Assembly (NCBI GenBank): GCA_021464415.1
Contig: CM038467.1
Span: forward strand, 47,553,715 to 47,617,714
Direction: 5' to 3'
Length of the DNA stretch: 64,000 nt
Origin: Lonicera japonica
Lineage: Eukaryota > Streptophyta > Magnoliopsida > Dipsacales > Caprifoliaceae
Shown here: in pieces, positions 46,835-58,643 of the stretch
Layout of the letters: each line of letters begins with the position of its first letter
How positions within the stretch are numbered: the stretch's first letter is position 1
Made by a program: the position numbers and the translations under genes
Notes under the pieces: generated by a model
Database searches by the model: none
What the model was told of the DNA's origin: nothing
Seen by the model: only the letters and a program-made list of their open reading frames with translations

Positions 46835-49249
46835 CTAGGCAAAGATATCTATGTACTCATTCAGAGTTTGTGTGAATTCTTCTCTTTCTGTCTCGCTTAG
46901 ACTTGCCCCAATACGAACTTCTTTCCTTTCCTCTTCCGTCCTGAGGTTAATCACAAGAGTGTCTCCCTCCTCATTCTGTATGCGTTGTTCCTCCCGTTCA
47001 GGCTGTTCATTTAATCTTTCTAATTCCATATAAGCAATTACAGAATCAAAATTAACAGGATACCGCAAAATAGAGTCTTCTTTATTAATGACAGTGCTTA
47101 CAGGTACAAGTTTGAAAAGTAAATCTAGGAGAGACTCCTCCTTAGCCCTACCCTCGCTCATATCTCTTACCCTTACAATTTCACTCTTTCCCCCCTTTTC
47201 CTGGTAATCTGGATCAGTGTGTATTAAGTGTACAGGGTCATCTCTTGGCTCATCATCCCCTAAAGCCATGACGTCGAAGAGATCTCCGATTAGTTCTTTC
47301 TCTTCATCTTCCTTGTCTTCATTTTCTTCCCTCAGCCCGATCGTTAACTTGGTAGAGAAGCTGTGTATAGCGTTTTCCTTGACATAAAGGTCCTCCTCAT
47401 AGAAGATTTGCCATCCTGGAAGGTTCTCTCCGTCCCTGTTTCTCCAAGGCTCCTGAAAGCCGCAAAAGGGGAACTCCTCTCCTTCTTTGACAAAAAATCC
47501 ATTAAGAGAGCTAAAACTCAGATACTGATATCCTTGACCCCTTTTCTCTTGGTTGTCTTCTTCAGTGTGTTGGTACCCCAACCCTTCTCTTTCATGCCTC
47601 GTCACTGGTTCTAAGGCCTGCAATAATCCTGGCTGCCCCATTCCTAGATTGGCTCTAGGTAAGTATTTCATCATTTTCAGCATATTTGTGATCTTGGTGT
47701 TGAGATCGGGGATATTATCAGGGGAAAGATACTCGATTCTCTAGGTGGTGAGGGCTTGCACTTGAGGCTCATAAGAAAAGCCTCCCAGTTGTATGCTTTG
47801 ACTCTCGATGCCCAAGACAGGTAATTCTAAATCTGCCAAGGTCCTTTTAGGATCTCCTTGGATGGTGATTATCTTCCCTTCGAGCAGTATCTTGATCTTC
47901 TGTTGTAAGGAGGAGGGGAGTGCTCCTATGTCATGTAGCCATGCTCTTCCCAATAGGAGGTTAAAACTGGAAGGGATGTCTATGATTTGAAAGTCGGCTG
48001 GGAAGTTTTCGGGACCGACCATGAGATCGAGCTTTAGAGAACCCATAACGGCTCTCCTAGTGTTGTCATAGGCCCTGACGGTTATAGCTGATGGAGAAAG
48101 CTCTGAATCTAAGATACCTAGACATCTGGCGGTCTTCAAAAGGCATACATTTATGGTTGACCCATTGTCAATGAGGACTTGCGGCAGAATATGGAAGGCT
48201 AGACTGTGTTTCTTTCCTAGTGGAGATAAGTCTTCATTTTAAAATGACAGACTTCTTTGGACTGTAAGTGACGCAATCATGTTTGGTAGTTGTTTTGGCG
48301 TGGAATCTGGTGATATGACGGCCTCATCTAGGAGTTTGATGAAGGCGTAACTATGAGGTTTGAAGGCAACCAGGAGACCCCGAATGGTGATGTGTGCCTG
48401 GGTTTTCTTTAACTGTTCCAATACTCGATCCCCTCCTATTTCCTTGGGAGGAGGTGTTTTCTCGGCATCCATTGGTGGTGGCTGATATACCCTTCCTGAA
48501 CGGGTAATTTGATGTATCCAAAGGGATGCTGGGTCTGATTCCTCTGAGGCTTCCGACGATTTTGGTTCCACCGACCAACTGAAAGTTTTGGGGGAGGTCT
48601 CTGTCATACAGATTGTCTCCTTGGGAAAGCCTCGGGGCTTCCATGGTTATTTTTTCTTATCCTGGGTCCATCCTATCCAAGATTTTTCGGGATTAGTTTT
48701 GATCGCAAGTGGTTGTGAGATTCCCTGATTGGCCTTTCCTAAACCCTGCCCGGGTAGGAAATTCATTTTAGCCATTCATTGGTCAATTATCGGATTGTGG
48801 CTTGGTTCAACTTGAGCCCTTTCTGGCGGTACAGCAGGTGACTTACAGGCTGGGTCGTCTCGAATGAGTCCTACGGGATCAAACCCTTCTTCATCAGTGG
48901 TCAATGTGTTAATTCCCGAAGGTGGAGCATGGTTGGGAAGGGGGTTATTAGTAACATTGGGTCCGTTGGGTGCGGGAATGGTACCATCCTCGATTAGGTC
49001 TTGTATACGATGGTAGAGAGCCAACCATCGTTCTGTGTCATGGCCGGCGGCTTGATGGTATGCACAATTCTCATTCATCCTCCAAATGCTGGGAATAGGG
49101 TTTGGTGGGGGGCGTGCATTGAGCGGAGTGATTAGTCTGGCCTTTCGGAGTAGTTCTAGGCTTTTGACCAAGGTAGTGGGAAGGGTGCAGAAGTTCCTCC
49201 TTTTCTTGATCTCGGTGCTCGAAAAGTCTCCTTGTGCGGGCCAACTCAT
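46835..49249 (-). pseudogene. Element B gag tail, protease and linker
   Basis: The zinc-finger-like NENCAYHQAAGHDTERW is at 49080-49030, with its last cysteine replaced by tryptophan. The spacer follows, then TRSGRVYQPP, then the protease region with IDIPSSFNLLLGRAWLHD (48139-47741), then the acidic linker ending NEYIDIFA at 46835. The order equals element A. Confidence 0.65.
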
Positions 49250-49319
49250 CAGAGGTTCTTGTTGTGGCTGTTGAAATGGGTTTTGTTGATATGGGTATGA
49301 GCTTAGTTAGTTCACGGCT

Positions 49320-50556
49320 GGAGTGGCCGTCTTTCTGCCAGTGTATGAGGCTTTCTTGGTATCGGTTTTTGCTTTCTTGGCCAGTTCTTCCTCTACTTAT
49401 GACCCCATGCTTAACAGGGCTCTGAAGTGTGGGAATACATGCTTTCCCATACAATTCAATACGGCTGGAGTGAAATTCTTCTGTATGATCTCCAGCTATT
49501 CTTTTTCATCGGGCCGTTTGGACATTTGGGAGACCATTTCTCTTCAGCGGGTGACAAAGTCACTGAAGCTTTCCTTCTCGCCTTGCTTGGCCATTTCCAG
49601 GTGTTTACAGGTAATTTTCAAATCCTCGTTGGACCCGTATTTGGTCATGAACTCCTTGACAATATCTCCTCAAGTCTTTGTGTGGTGTTTCTCCAAATCG
49701 AAAAACCATCTCAGGGCGGGCCCCATGAGAGTCATGTGAAAAGCTTGAGCCAACTCCGACTCTCCACAACCGGACACTTGCATGGATCTGATGTAGGATT
49801 GAAGATGGGTTTTAGGGGGTGTGGTCCCCGTGAATTTGGTGATGGAAGGGAGCTTGAACCCCTGGGGTAATCTTGCTTCTGGGTAAAGGGAGAAGGCATT
49901 CATATCTGTAATTTCGTCTGCTCTTTTTATTAGAGAAATCCCCCTTTGCAGAACCTTCATCTGCTCTTTTAGTTTCTTCATTTCTTCACTCTCTTTTGAC
50001 ACCTCGTCAGGCTGTTCTCGAGCTATAACCGATTCTGCATACACTGCCCGAAGTCGATTGATATATGGGTACTCGTTATGAGGGGCTATGGGGCCGGGAG
50101 TGGAGTAGGCCTTGTGGGAACTTGTGGCCATAGTTGGAACTGAGGCTCAAAACCTTGTTGCGGTTGGGGCCAGACGATGGGTGGCTCTTGTTGCTGATAA
50201 GTGGAGCCTGAATCCGAGGCCCATTGATTCTAATTGCTGGGATCGATCTGAACGGGACCGGCTATGACGGGGCCTGTTTGAGGCGGATTGGTTCCTTGGA
50301 CTGGGGGAAGTACTTGTGATGACTGCCCTTGATTCTGATCTCGATTCGGTGGTAGCCGTTCAAACACCGGTGGTGCAGTTCGTTCGGCTGATAACTCTTC
50401 TACTCGAACTCGGGTACTCTGTTACTCGGTTGTGAGGCTTGCTAAATTCTTGGTGACGGTCATAAGTAGACGATGCATCTTGGCTAAGGTTGGCTGGACT
50501 GCTGATGCCTTGGCTTGGCTTTGATCCATTTCTTGATTCTCGCGTCCGTCGGTCAT
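49320..50556 (-). pseudogene. Element B gag
   Basis: ATG at 50556 (MTDGRENQEMDQ). The first block ends at TAA near 50423, then a glutamine/proline-rich stretch in shifted frames, then the gag core (AQAFHMTLMGPALRWFFDLE) at 50131-49670. Further core sequence follows in a shifted frame toward 49320. Aligned with element A it shows which stops arose independently. Confidence 0.75.
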
Positions 50557-50799
50557 TACGAATGTGCTTGGTCTCACTAATCTTCAGGTATGATCTCGAT
50601 CGGCCCAACCTTCCAGACTGTCATTGTTCACGGATGTAGACGAAACTACGTGGCGAAGATGAAGGAAGACTATGACGCGACTCGATTTTTTCCAAAAGAA
50701 CCACTAAAAATTGTCGAAAAATGACTAAGATTTCAAAAAGGTGTTGTAAAGTAAGCCGTAAGGTGGTACATCCCCTACGGCTGTTTAACAAATGTTTTA

Positions 50800-51060
50800 G
50801 CTGACTCAATCTTATATGTAGCGCAGGTGTACGAACGGTTAGGCTTCAGGCTCCCTCCTATTTGGCAAGACCTTGCAATATACCCCAGGGGCGGGTACGT
50901 GCAAGAGCCTTTTGATATATTTCCCGGATACGTGAGTGTTCTCGTCACTCGATATACCTCGGGGGCGTACTTGGCCAAGGAGAGTGGAAGTAAATGCTTT
51001 CGGTTTATGTTGGCCCAAGCAAGCCAACTCCTTACTCACTTATAATACTTTCGAGGGTTT
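50800..51060 (-). promoter_or_regulatory. Leader of element B with three 37-nt repeats
   Basis: Counterpart of 33931-34180. Over about 230 bases the two copies differ at only a handful of sites by eye, visibly fewer than in their LTRs. The repeat spacing of 37 is unchanged. Confidence 0.6.
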
Positions 51061-51289
51061 GGGGTAAATTCACACTCGTAGAACCAATGCATGATTTGTA
51101 AAAGTGCGTGCAAAGTTCGAAAGGTTGGTTTAATAAATATCATTATCTTTATTACGTATTTTTGAAAACTTTTATTTTTAGAAAAATGTTTCTTCTCAAT
51201 CAATTAACATAAGTAAGGAAAGCAGTAAAAGCAAGTATTCAATAAATAAACAAAAAAGGTCCACATATAAGAGTCTAGTTTTCTACTAT

Positions 51290-51307
51290 CCCCAGCAGAG
51301 TCGCCAC
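51290..51307 (-). promoter_or_regulatory. Element B primer-binding site
   Basis: GTGGCGACTCTGCTGGGG on the minus strand lies directly after the LTR end GATTCTCACA. This TGGCGAC-type site is a common priming site in Tat/Ogre-related elements. I recall tRNA-Arg as the primer but cannot check the match. Confidence 0.75.
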
Positions 51308-52862
51308 TGTGAGAATCTGCAAATGCGACCCCAGGGTCTCGATCCCTTTCTTGGGCGTCTGAAACGTTGGAGAGTATTCCATCGTTCCATTTGCTTTGTC
51401 GAGTTGGCATTTTCATATCGGGTGTCCTTATATTCTATTTCTAGATGCAAGAGGGTTCGTTCAGAGTCGCTAGTACATTTTACAAGATAACGGACAAAAT
51501 GGTTGTGTAAGAGGAAAGGATATAGATAAGCCTTTCTTTACACGTTTGTCTACGAAACCAGGATTCTATAGGGTTCGAGAACTATATTACGGTTTGGGAA
51601 GGTGTTAAGCACCCATTCTGCCCTTTCGGTCTCTAGTAGTCTTATATGTTTATTTTATGTTTGAAAAACTTGGATGCTTTTACTGACAGTCTACTACTTT
51701 CCAAGTAAAAACCCTAATTTCTGGAAAAAACGGGGAAGGGGATGGAAACCTTTATGTTCCGAGATCCAATGTTTTATTTTGAAAGGCGTAAATATAAGTG
51801 ACAAAAGTTGTTTTTCTTTAGAGAGAGTTTTCCGTTTTATTTCTCAGATAATGACAGTTTTCTCGAGTTTTGACTTATTTTGGAAAAGCTTGGATCTTTG
51901 TATCGGGACTAATTTAATATGAAATTAGAACTCTTGACGGGAGTTCTACCAGACATATCACAGTCTATGAAAGAGATAGGATATACCGGGTTTTTAATTC
52001 CTAAGTAGGTTTTACCGGTCCGGGTTTTGAAAACAAAATTTTATTCGGACGATAATGTACTTACTCTTCTGGTTTTGCAAATAATTTTATCATGGTCTTT
52101 TGTTTTGAAAATAGTAGACTATTTGTAACTTGGCTATAAGTTTATTCAAAATAAAACATGGACAAAACAACATAAGTAAAACAAGTACACAGATATCTAA
52201 TGTTAAATACTATAAGAGACTTTCTTTACCTTCCCGACGAGAATAATAATAAGAAAGAAAATATAATACGGCAGAGAGATCTCCGGCGATAATAATCTTT
52301 TCCTTATTCAGATATTTTTGAGAGTTCGATTCCAGAGACGGGACACATCGAGTGCCGAGAATAGATTCGACAATTCTTCAGAAATAAGACGATAATAGAG
52401 AATGCTTGATGAAAGACTAAAAAATCAGATATAAGCCAATAATTCTTCAATCCCAAGTTGCTGTCCTGAACCCTTTGGGGTGTTGGTCTATTTATACTGC
52501 TCGGGGAAGAATGTCGGGCGACACTTCCCCAGAAAGGGCATGTGTCGCGTGACAATGTGTACCATGTCGCGCGACAAACAGCTGAAATGATGTTTCTGAC
52601 AGACTGATGTGTCAGAGAATGGATGGTCTGGTGTCAGAAAGGTTTGTCGCGCGACACAATGGGGATTGTCGCGCTACACAATGGGGATTGTCACGCGACA
52701 TACTCATTTGTCGTGCGACAATTCCTCTTAAAAATAGGTTTGTTTGGCCAACAAACCCCTTCGGGGCAGTCTTAGGTGCTTGGGTGGGTCCTGAACTCCA
52801 AAAACAGTACTTCTCGAAGGTCGTTAGGGTTCTTGCGGGGGTCACGGATCGGGGTGTCTACA
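51308..52862 (-). mobile_element. 5' LTR of element B
   Basis: 1555 bases, TGTAGACACCCC to GATTCTCACA on the minus strand. The TATAAATA is at 52496-52489. Seven TGTCGCGCGACA-type sites lie at 52512-52720, of which only 52565 and 52645 are perfect. Several of the others differ by C-to-T or G-to-A changes at CpG. Confidence 0.85.
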
Positions 52863-52863
52863 C

Positions 52864-53751
52864 TTTCCGGAATGGATATCTAACCCAGTGGTAGTTAAAA
52901 AGAAGAACGGAAAATGGTGGGTATGTATCGACTTCACCGATTTGAACAAGGCCTGCCCTAAAGATAGCTTCCCAATGCCCATAATCGATCAGCTGGTGGA
53001 CTCGGCAGATGGTCATCAAAGATTCAGTTTCCTAGACGCTTATTCAGGGTACCACCAAATTTCGTTGTTCGGCCCAGATCAGGATTCCACCGCTTTCATC
53101 ACCACGATGGGATTGTATTGTTACAAAGTCATGCCATTTGGTCTTAAGAATGTAGGAGCTACTTGTCAGTGACTGGTTACCAAAATGTTCCGTGGCGAAA
53201 TCGGCAAAACTATGAAAGTTTATGTAGATGACATGCTGGTGAAAAGCAAACTGGAAGCTGATCATATCAAGGACATGGGCAAGACTTTTGAAACTCTAAG
53301 ACACTACAAGATGAAGCTAAAAGCTGCAAAATGTACATTCGAGGTCAGTTCGGGAAAATTTTTGGGTTTTCTGGTCAACTGCCGAGGAATTGAAGCAAAT
53401 CTAGAAAAGGTCCAAGCAATCGCTAATATTCAGAAATCGAAAAACCTAAAAGAGCTGCAAAAACTCACGGCATTAATCACAGCATCCAAGAAATTGAGGC
53501 ATTACTTTGATGCCCATCCGATCAAAGTGCTCACTAACAGCCCAATTAAGGCAGCTCTCAGGAAAGCTGATTTGTCTAGCCGAATGGAAAAATGGTCCGT
53601 TGAATTAGGAAGATTTCATATCGAATACGTTCCCCGGACAGCTATCAAAGGGCAGGTATTTGCTGATTTCATTGCCGAATTCACGGGGAATGTTGAAATT
53701 TCTGCAAAAAATCAGTTATTAATAGGGGGCAAAGTCAGGATGAAAAAATGA
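52864..53751 (+). pseudogene. Element C reverse transcriptase with deleted RNase H core
   Basis: RT motifs: VVVKKKNGKWWVCIDF, DLNKACPKDSFPMPIID, FLDAYSGYHQI, MPFGLKNVGAT, and YVDDMLVKS near 53225. An in-frame TGA at 53170-53172 splits the frame. After NLKELQKLTALI the frame jumps directly to TASKKLRHYFDAHPIKVLTN. The segment that normally holds the first catalytic part of RNase H, well over 100 residues, is missing without loss of frame. Confidence 0.85.
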
Positions 53752-53846
53752 CTGAATCCGAACAATATGAGCCGATCATAAAGTTCGCATCCCCCCAAAA
53801 TTCAGTTTCATGGAACCTGAACATAGACGGATCATCAATGATTGGT

Positions 53847-56391
53847 GGTTCTGTAGGGAATTAGGGCAGTAATCATGCATCACATACACTAATTTATGCA
53901 CTAATCATAAACCCTAGGATCTATACTATTCAATAAAATCGATAGAAGACATACCTTATATGAGATTTCGAATTAATAAAATGAACAGGATGGATCTGAT
54001 CCTTCTGTTGTGGTCGTCCTAGCGTAGAAAATATGACGCCTCTATGGTGTGCACACACGAACGAGATCCGATCTTTGCTTGGTGTACTAGAGCCTTTAGG
54101 GTTCTCACACCTATTTTGTTTTCTGGCTCTATAACTCACCTCAGACGGCCAAGAAGAACAACGGTTCCCTTTTAAAGGGGAACCCTAGTGAGAAACCCTA
54201 AGCAACAAAACGAATTAGGCCCAAGTCCAACTTGGCCCGTTTTCAACTCGTTTTGATCCAACTCGTTTTGATCCCTTATAAAGCTACTAATTGACTTTGC
54301 TCTCCATTCTTTGTAGCTTTGGACACTCCAAAGTTCTTGGCTATCTTCTCTTGTGATAAGGGATCATCCATCTTCTATGCGAGGTAATATACAAAAATTG
54401 TACAGCCTAATACAAAAGACTAGTAATATAAAATTACATTGGCAAGACTAACTTCAAGAGAATCTCACTTCAGCCACCGTGGAGAATTTGAACGATTTCA
54501 AATTATTTTCTCCAAAAATGTGTCTAACCTTATTAGACAGATTCGTCTAGATTAATCATATTAATCTGCCCTATCTCATTAATCAAATTAACGTGAAGAA
54601 CCCTATAGTCGTGATTTTATCAGGTCTATAAGAATTGCGTAAACCCTAACAGAACGATTCTGACATGCTTGTATGATAATTACGGAATTAAAATCATGAT
54701 AGCATAAAGATCCTAATCGAATAACATGCCAAAAGATGAACCCTAACCGAAACTGTTTAAACTCAATCATAAACATGTTGATAACAGTCACCCAGTAATT
54801 GCGTTTTTGACATATCAGATCTATATTAATCAGATTATAAATTAACATATCATATATGTAAACTGATTAACGAAAATAAAAACATGCTACAGGAAACGAT
54901 TAATCCATTAATCGATATTATTAAAACCTAGCATGATACTATAATCTGAATATGATATCAATCAAAATTTAAACAGGAACAAATCTTCATGTTATAAAAC
55001 GACGATAATCATGATCGAAAATTAAAGAACAGTAAATAACCTCCCTCTGATACCACTGTAGGGAATTATGGCAGTAATCATGCATCACATACACTAATTT
55101 ATGCACTAATCATAAACCCTAGGATCTATATTGTTCAATAAAATCGATAGAAGATATACCTTATATGAGATTTCGAATTAATAAAACGAACAGGATGGAT
55201 CTGATCCTTCTGTTGTGGTCGTCCTAGCGTAGAAAATACGACGCCTCTACGGTGTGCACACATGAACGAGATCCGATCTTTGCTTGGTGTACTAGAGCCT
55301 TTAGGGTTCTCACACCTATTTCGTTTTTCGGCTCTATAACTCACCTCAGACGGCCAAGAAGAACAACGGTTCCCTTTTAAAGGGGAACCCTAGTGAGAAA
55401 CCCTAAGCAACAAAACGAATTAGGCCCAAGTCCAACTTGGCCCGTTTTCAATTCATTTTGATCCAACTCGTTTTGGTGTGCGACCCTGTAGGTTTATACT
55501 CTTTGGCAGTATAATTAAAAGCCCGTTTTATTATACGAATAGTAAGCGGTCTCTAGTAAAACATTACTACTACCCAAAGGGTATAAAGGTCAAAACGACA
55601 CAACCTTAAATTGATATTCCACATATTAACTCCTTTTGTCAACCGATATCTAGATTGAACACAAGACTAGGCAAGTGTCATTCTTGTATAGTTCAATCTT
55701 TATTTCTTGATCTCTAAGTATAATTAATCTATTATAAATGACACCTCATTTGTGCATGGCCATGCAAATATTAATTATGTTTATCAAGGGGCCCAAAGAT
55801 GTCTCTCTCATTATATGAGAGTGACAAATCCCATCTTGATCAACTACATACCTCTACATAGTTCATAGTATGCTTGATCATCATCTTTATAATTACTTGG
55901 TCAAGAGCAACGTTTGATAATGCCTGACATGCTATTCCCTATGTTGGTAACCATGACGATCTCAGGTCTGAGGATAATACGATATCAAAAATGGGGAACA
56001 TCACTGATTACATTATGTAACACTCCTCGCAGTATCCCCAAAGCGGGTCGGTCCAATACTTTGTTCCCCAACAAGTATTAGTGTGTTCAGCTTGATATCT
56101 CCATATCCATGACTTGTGGAACATAGTCATCAGCTGACCCATACTCTAATCATTATATCAATGTGATCCTAGGTTATTGACACATGATTAGGAACATTTA
56201 AATAATATTATTATAACATTACTAGCATCCCACAATCAAGTCACATACTTTATGAACTAGTATTAATATATATTATTTACAGAGAATATAAAGTAAAAAT
56301 GAAATAAACTTTATTAATAACAATAAGCATAAGATATCCAAGTACAAATCATAATCTATGAATAGTCCTAGGACATATCTCTTTCAGCTTC
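53847..56391 (-). mobile_element. Copia-like LTR element D, internally deleted, with target duplication
   Basis: Minus strand: LTR 56386-55057 (TGAAAGAGATATGTCC to TTCCCTACA), primer-binding site TGGTATCAGAGGGAGG (55055 downward), about 790 bases of non-coding leader, then a second LTR copy of which only the last 419 bases remain (54270-53852). Flanks GGTTC (53847-53851) and GCTTC (56387-56391) differ by one base. The LTR overlap shows about a dozen differences, so D is much younger than A, B and C. No gag or pol is left. Confidence 0.75.
55040..55055 (-). promoter_or_regulatory. Element D primer-binding site for tRNA-Met
   Basis: TGGTATCAGAGGGAGG on the minus strand, one base after the LTR end CTACA. 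It matches the initiator tRNA-Met primer site at its first 11 positions. Confidence 0.8.
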
Positions 56392-57014
56392 TGGCGTCGG
56401 CATCGTCTTCAAAACTCCGGAAGAAGGGATCATCGAACAGGCAATTTGGCTAGGTTTCAAAGCAAGCAACAATAAGGATGAATATGAAGCCCTAATTCTG
56501 GGTATGAAAAGGGCCATGCAGCTGGGGATTCGGGATTTAGTAATTAATTGTGACTCTCAGTTAGTGGCGAATCAACTGACCGAGGAATATGCGGCAAGGA
56601 ATGAACGAATGGCAGCGTATATGAACTTAGCTCGAAATATGATAAAAGGAGTTTAATTCGGTGTACATCGAAAGGTTCCCTAGAGCAAATAATTCACATG
56701 CAGATGCACTGGCCACTCTGGCTTCAGCAATAGGTTCAGAAGTAAAACGAACAGTGGAAGTAGAATTCGTGCCAAAGCCGAGTATAGAGATTGATGGACA
56801 ACCAATTGTGTACAACATTGAAACGAACTTGGGTGTTAGTTGGATGGATCCAATCATTGATTATCTAAGAGACGGGTCACTGCCAAATGACAGCACTGAA
56901 GCTTATCGCGTCAGAGCACAAGCTATCAGATACTGGTTGTCTGCCGAGCAAAAGTTATACAAGAGATCCTTCTTAGGACCCTACCTCAAATGTGTTCACC
57001 TGAAATTGGTTTAG

Positions 57015-58079
57015 AATACTCTTTTTGAGTTGCATGAAGGAAGTTGCGGTAGTCATACAGGAGGCCGATCTCTAGTCCACAAGGCTAGATCCTAAGGATA
57101 TTGGTGGCCCTACATGCAGAAAGATGCCGTAGAATATGTAAAGAGGTGCGACAAATGCCAGAAACACTCCTCAATGATTCATAAACATGCTGGCCTTCTT
57201 CATCCCATTATCAGCCCCTGGCCCTTTGCTACGTGGGGATTGGATATTATGGGTCCTTTTCCTCGGGCTCCAAGCAATAAAAAGTTTCTTCTCGTAGGCA
57301 CGGATTATTTTTCAAAATGGATAGAGGCAGTTCCTCTGGCGAACATAGCTGAATCTAATGTTAGAAGCTTTTTATGGAGAAACATTGTCACCAGGTTCGG
57401 CATTCCACGGGTACTAGTTTCTGACAACGGCACTCAATTCAAGAACCAAAAAATTGAAGAATTTTGCAATACTTATGGGATTAAACAACGCTTTTCTAGT
57501 GTGGCTTATCCCCAAGGCAAAGGCTTGGCCGAAGCATCAAATAAAGTAATCTTGGATGGCTTGAAGAAAAGATTAGAAGAGAAGAAAGGAAAGTGGGCGC
57601 AAGAATTGCATTCTGTACTTTCTGCTTTCCGAACAACGCCGCGCCGATCAACATGAGATACCCCCTATTCCCTAACCTACGGAATGGAGGCAGTCATTCC
57701 CCTGAAAATCAGCTTGCCTACTTTGAGAACAGCCCGGTTCGAAAATGAAAACAATGATCAGGGGTTGGAGGAAGCATTAGATCTGGCCGAGTCTAGAAGG
57801 GAAATAGCTGCAATCCATCTGGCGAATTATCAAAATACCCTGGCTAAACATTACAAAGCTAATGCCCGATTACGAGAATTCAATGTAGGGGAATTAGTTC
57901 TGAGGAAGGTACTCGGCATAGCAGTCAAGCCCAGCCATGGGAAACTCCAACAGAATTGGGAAGGTCCTTATATGATTACTTCGGCCACTGGAACCGGATC
58001 CTACCATTTGCAAGATATGGAGGGTCAGCCGATCCCAATTCCTTGGAACGTGGCTAACTTAAGAACATATTATCACTAA
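57015..58079 (+). pseudogene. Element C integrase
   Basis: Zinc finger HEGSCGSHTGGRSL then CDKCQKHSS. Catalytic core with WGLDIMGPFPRAPSN, VLVSDNGTQFKN and the glutamate in KGLAEASNKVILDG. C-terminal domain with GELVLRKVLG and NWEGPYMITSA. Stops at 57012, near 57092 (TAA) and at 57654 (TGA) break it. It inserts cDNA into host chromosomes in intact relatives. Confidence 0.85.
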
Positions 58080-58139
58080 TTGTAATTCCAAAGATTGGGT
58101 TCTTTTGTTTTAGCCGATTTTAAAGTATGAAAGTTTCGA

Positions 58140-58540
58140 GAATTTTGAATTTCATCTCATCAAAATTAACGAAAGACTTTCTTGAACAGAAGGCAAACGT
58201 ATAAGACCTTGTTCAAACAAGGATCAAAATTAACGAAAGACCTTCTTGAACATAACGTAAACCTATAAGACCTTGTTCAGACAAGGCATCAAAATTAACG
58301 AAAGACCTTATTTAGACAAGGCATCAAAATTAACGAAAGACCTTCTCAAATAGAAGGTGAATGTGTAAGACCTTGCTCAGCCAAGGCAACAGACATACAA
58401 ATGTGCAAGACCTTTCTCGGCCAAGGCAACAAATACACAAATATATAAGACCTTGCTCAGACCGGGGTGACAAGCACACAAATGTGCAAGACCTTGATTG
58501 GCCAAGGCGACAAACGTGCAAATACATAAGGCCAAAGTTA
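58140..58540. repeat. Imperfect tandem repeats in the 3' region of element C
   Basis: Units share ATCAAAATTAACGAAAGAC, then CTTGTTCA-GACAAGG-type hairpins and ATAAGACCTTG. The unit length changes along the array (about 40 to 70 bases). The spacing and sequence differ from the 69-bp array of element B, which fits the known variability of Tat 3' regions. Confidence 0.7.
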
Positions 58541-58643
58541 ATCAAGAGCACCTTATTTCAAAAAAAGGGGGAAGAATCAAACAAGACAGACTTGTTTATA
58601 TTCAACTATGCTTCAGATTAGTTAAAACATGAACTAATTAAAG

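Larger units (their letters stand above)
34423..52862 (-). mobile_element. Ty3/Gypsy Tat-lineage retrotransposon B, both LTRs, with antisense genes
   Basis: 5' LTR 52862-51308, primer-binding site, leader with 37-nt repeats, gag from 50556, protease, RT, two RNase H domains, integrase to 43627, convergent DUF7745-like and PMD genes, 69-bp tandem array, then the LTR 35929-34423. Without the 2.69-kb insertion it is about 15.7 kb, in the range of large Tat elements. Right target duplication candidate CTTTC (52863-52867). The polypurine tract expected beside 35929 is not recognisable (minus strand GGTCATAAGG), so the assignment of that LTR to B is an inference from order. Confidence 0.65.
53752..57014 (+). 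pseudogene. Element C archaeal-type RNase H, split by element D
   Basis: Left part, after a frameshift near 53730: SWNLNIDGSSMIGGS (53800-53851). Right part: SGVGIVFKTPEEG, NNKDEYEALILGM, NCDSQLVANQLTEEY and, after a one-base frameshift and TAA near 56655, ANNSHADALATLASAI. The catalytic D, E, D, D pattern is readable across the insertion. It ends in the tether to the integrase, with TAG at 57012. Confidence 0.82.

Noticed and set aside
53930..55344. Two similar minus-strand ORFs (53930-54139 and 55135-55344) that look like a duplicated gene
   Set aside because: Both lie in the duplicated LTR sequence of element D. Their similarity comes from the LTR copies.
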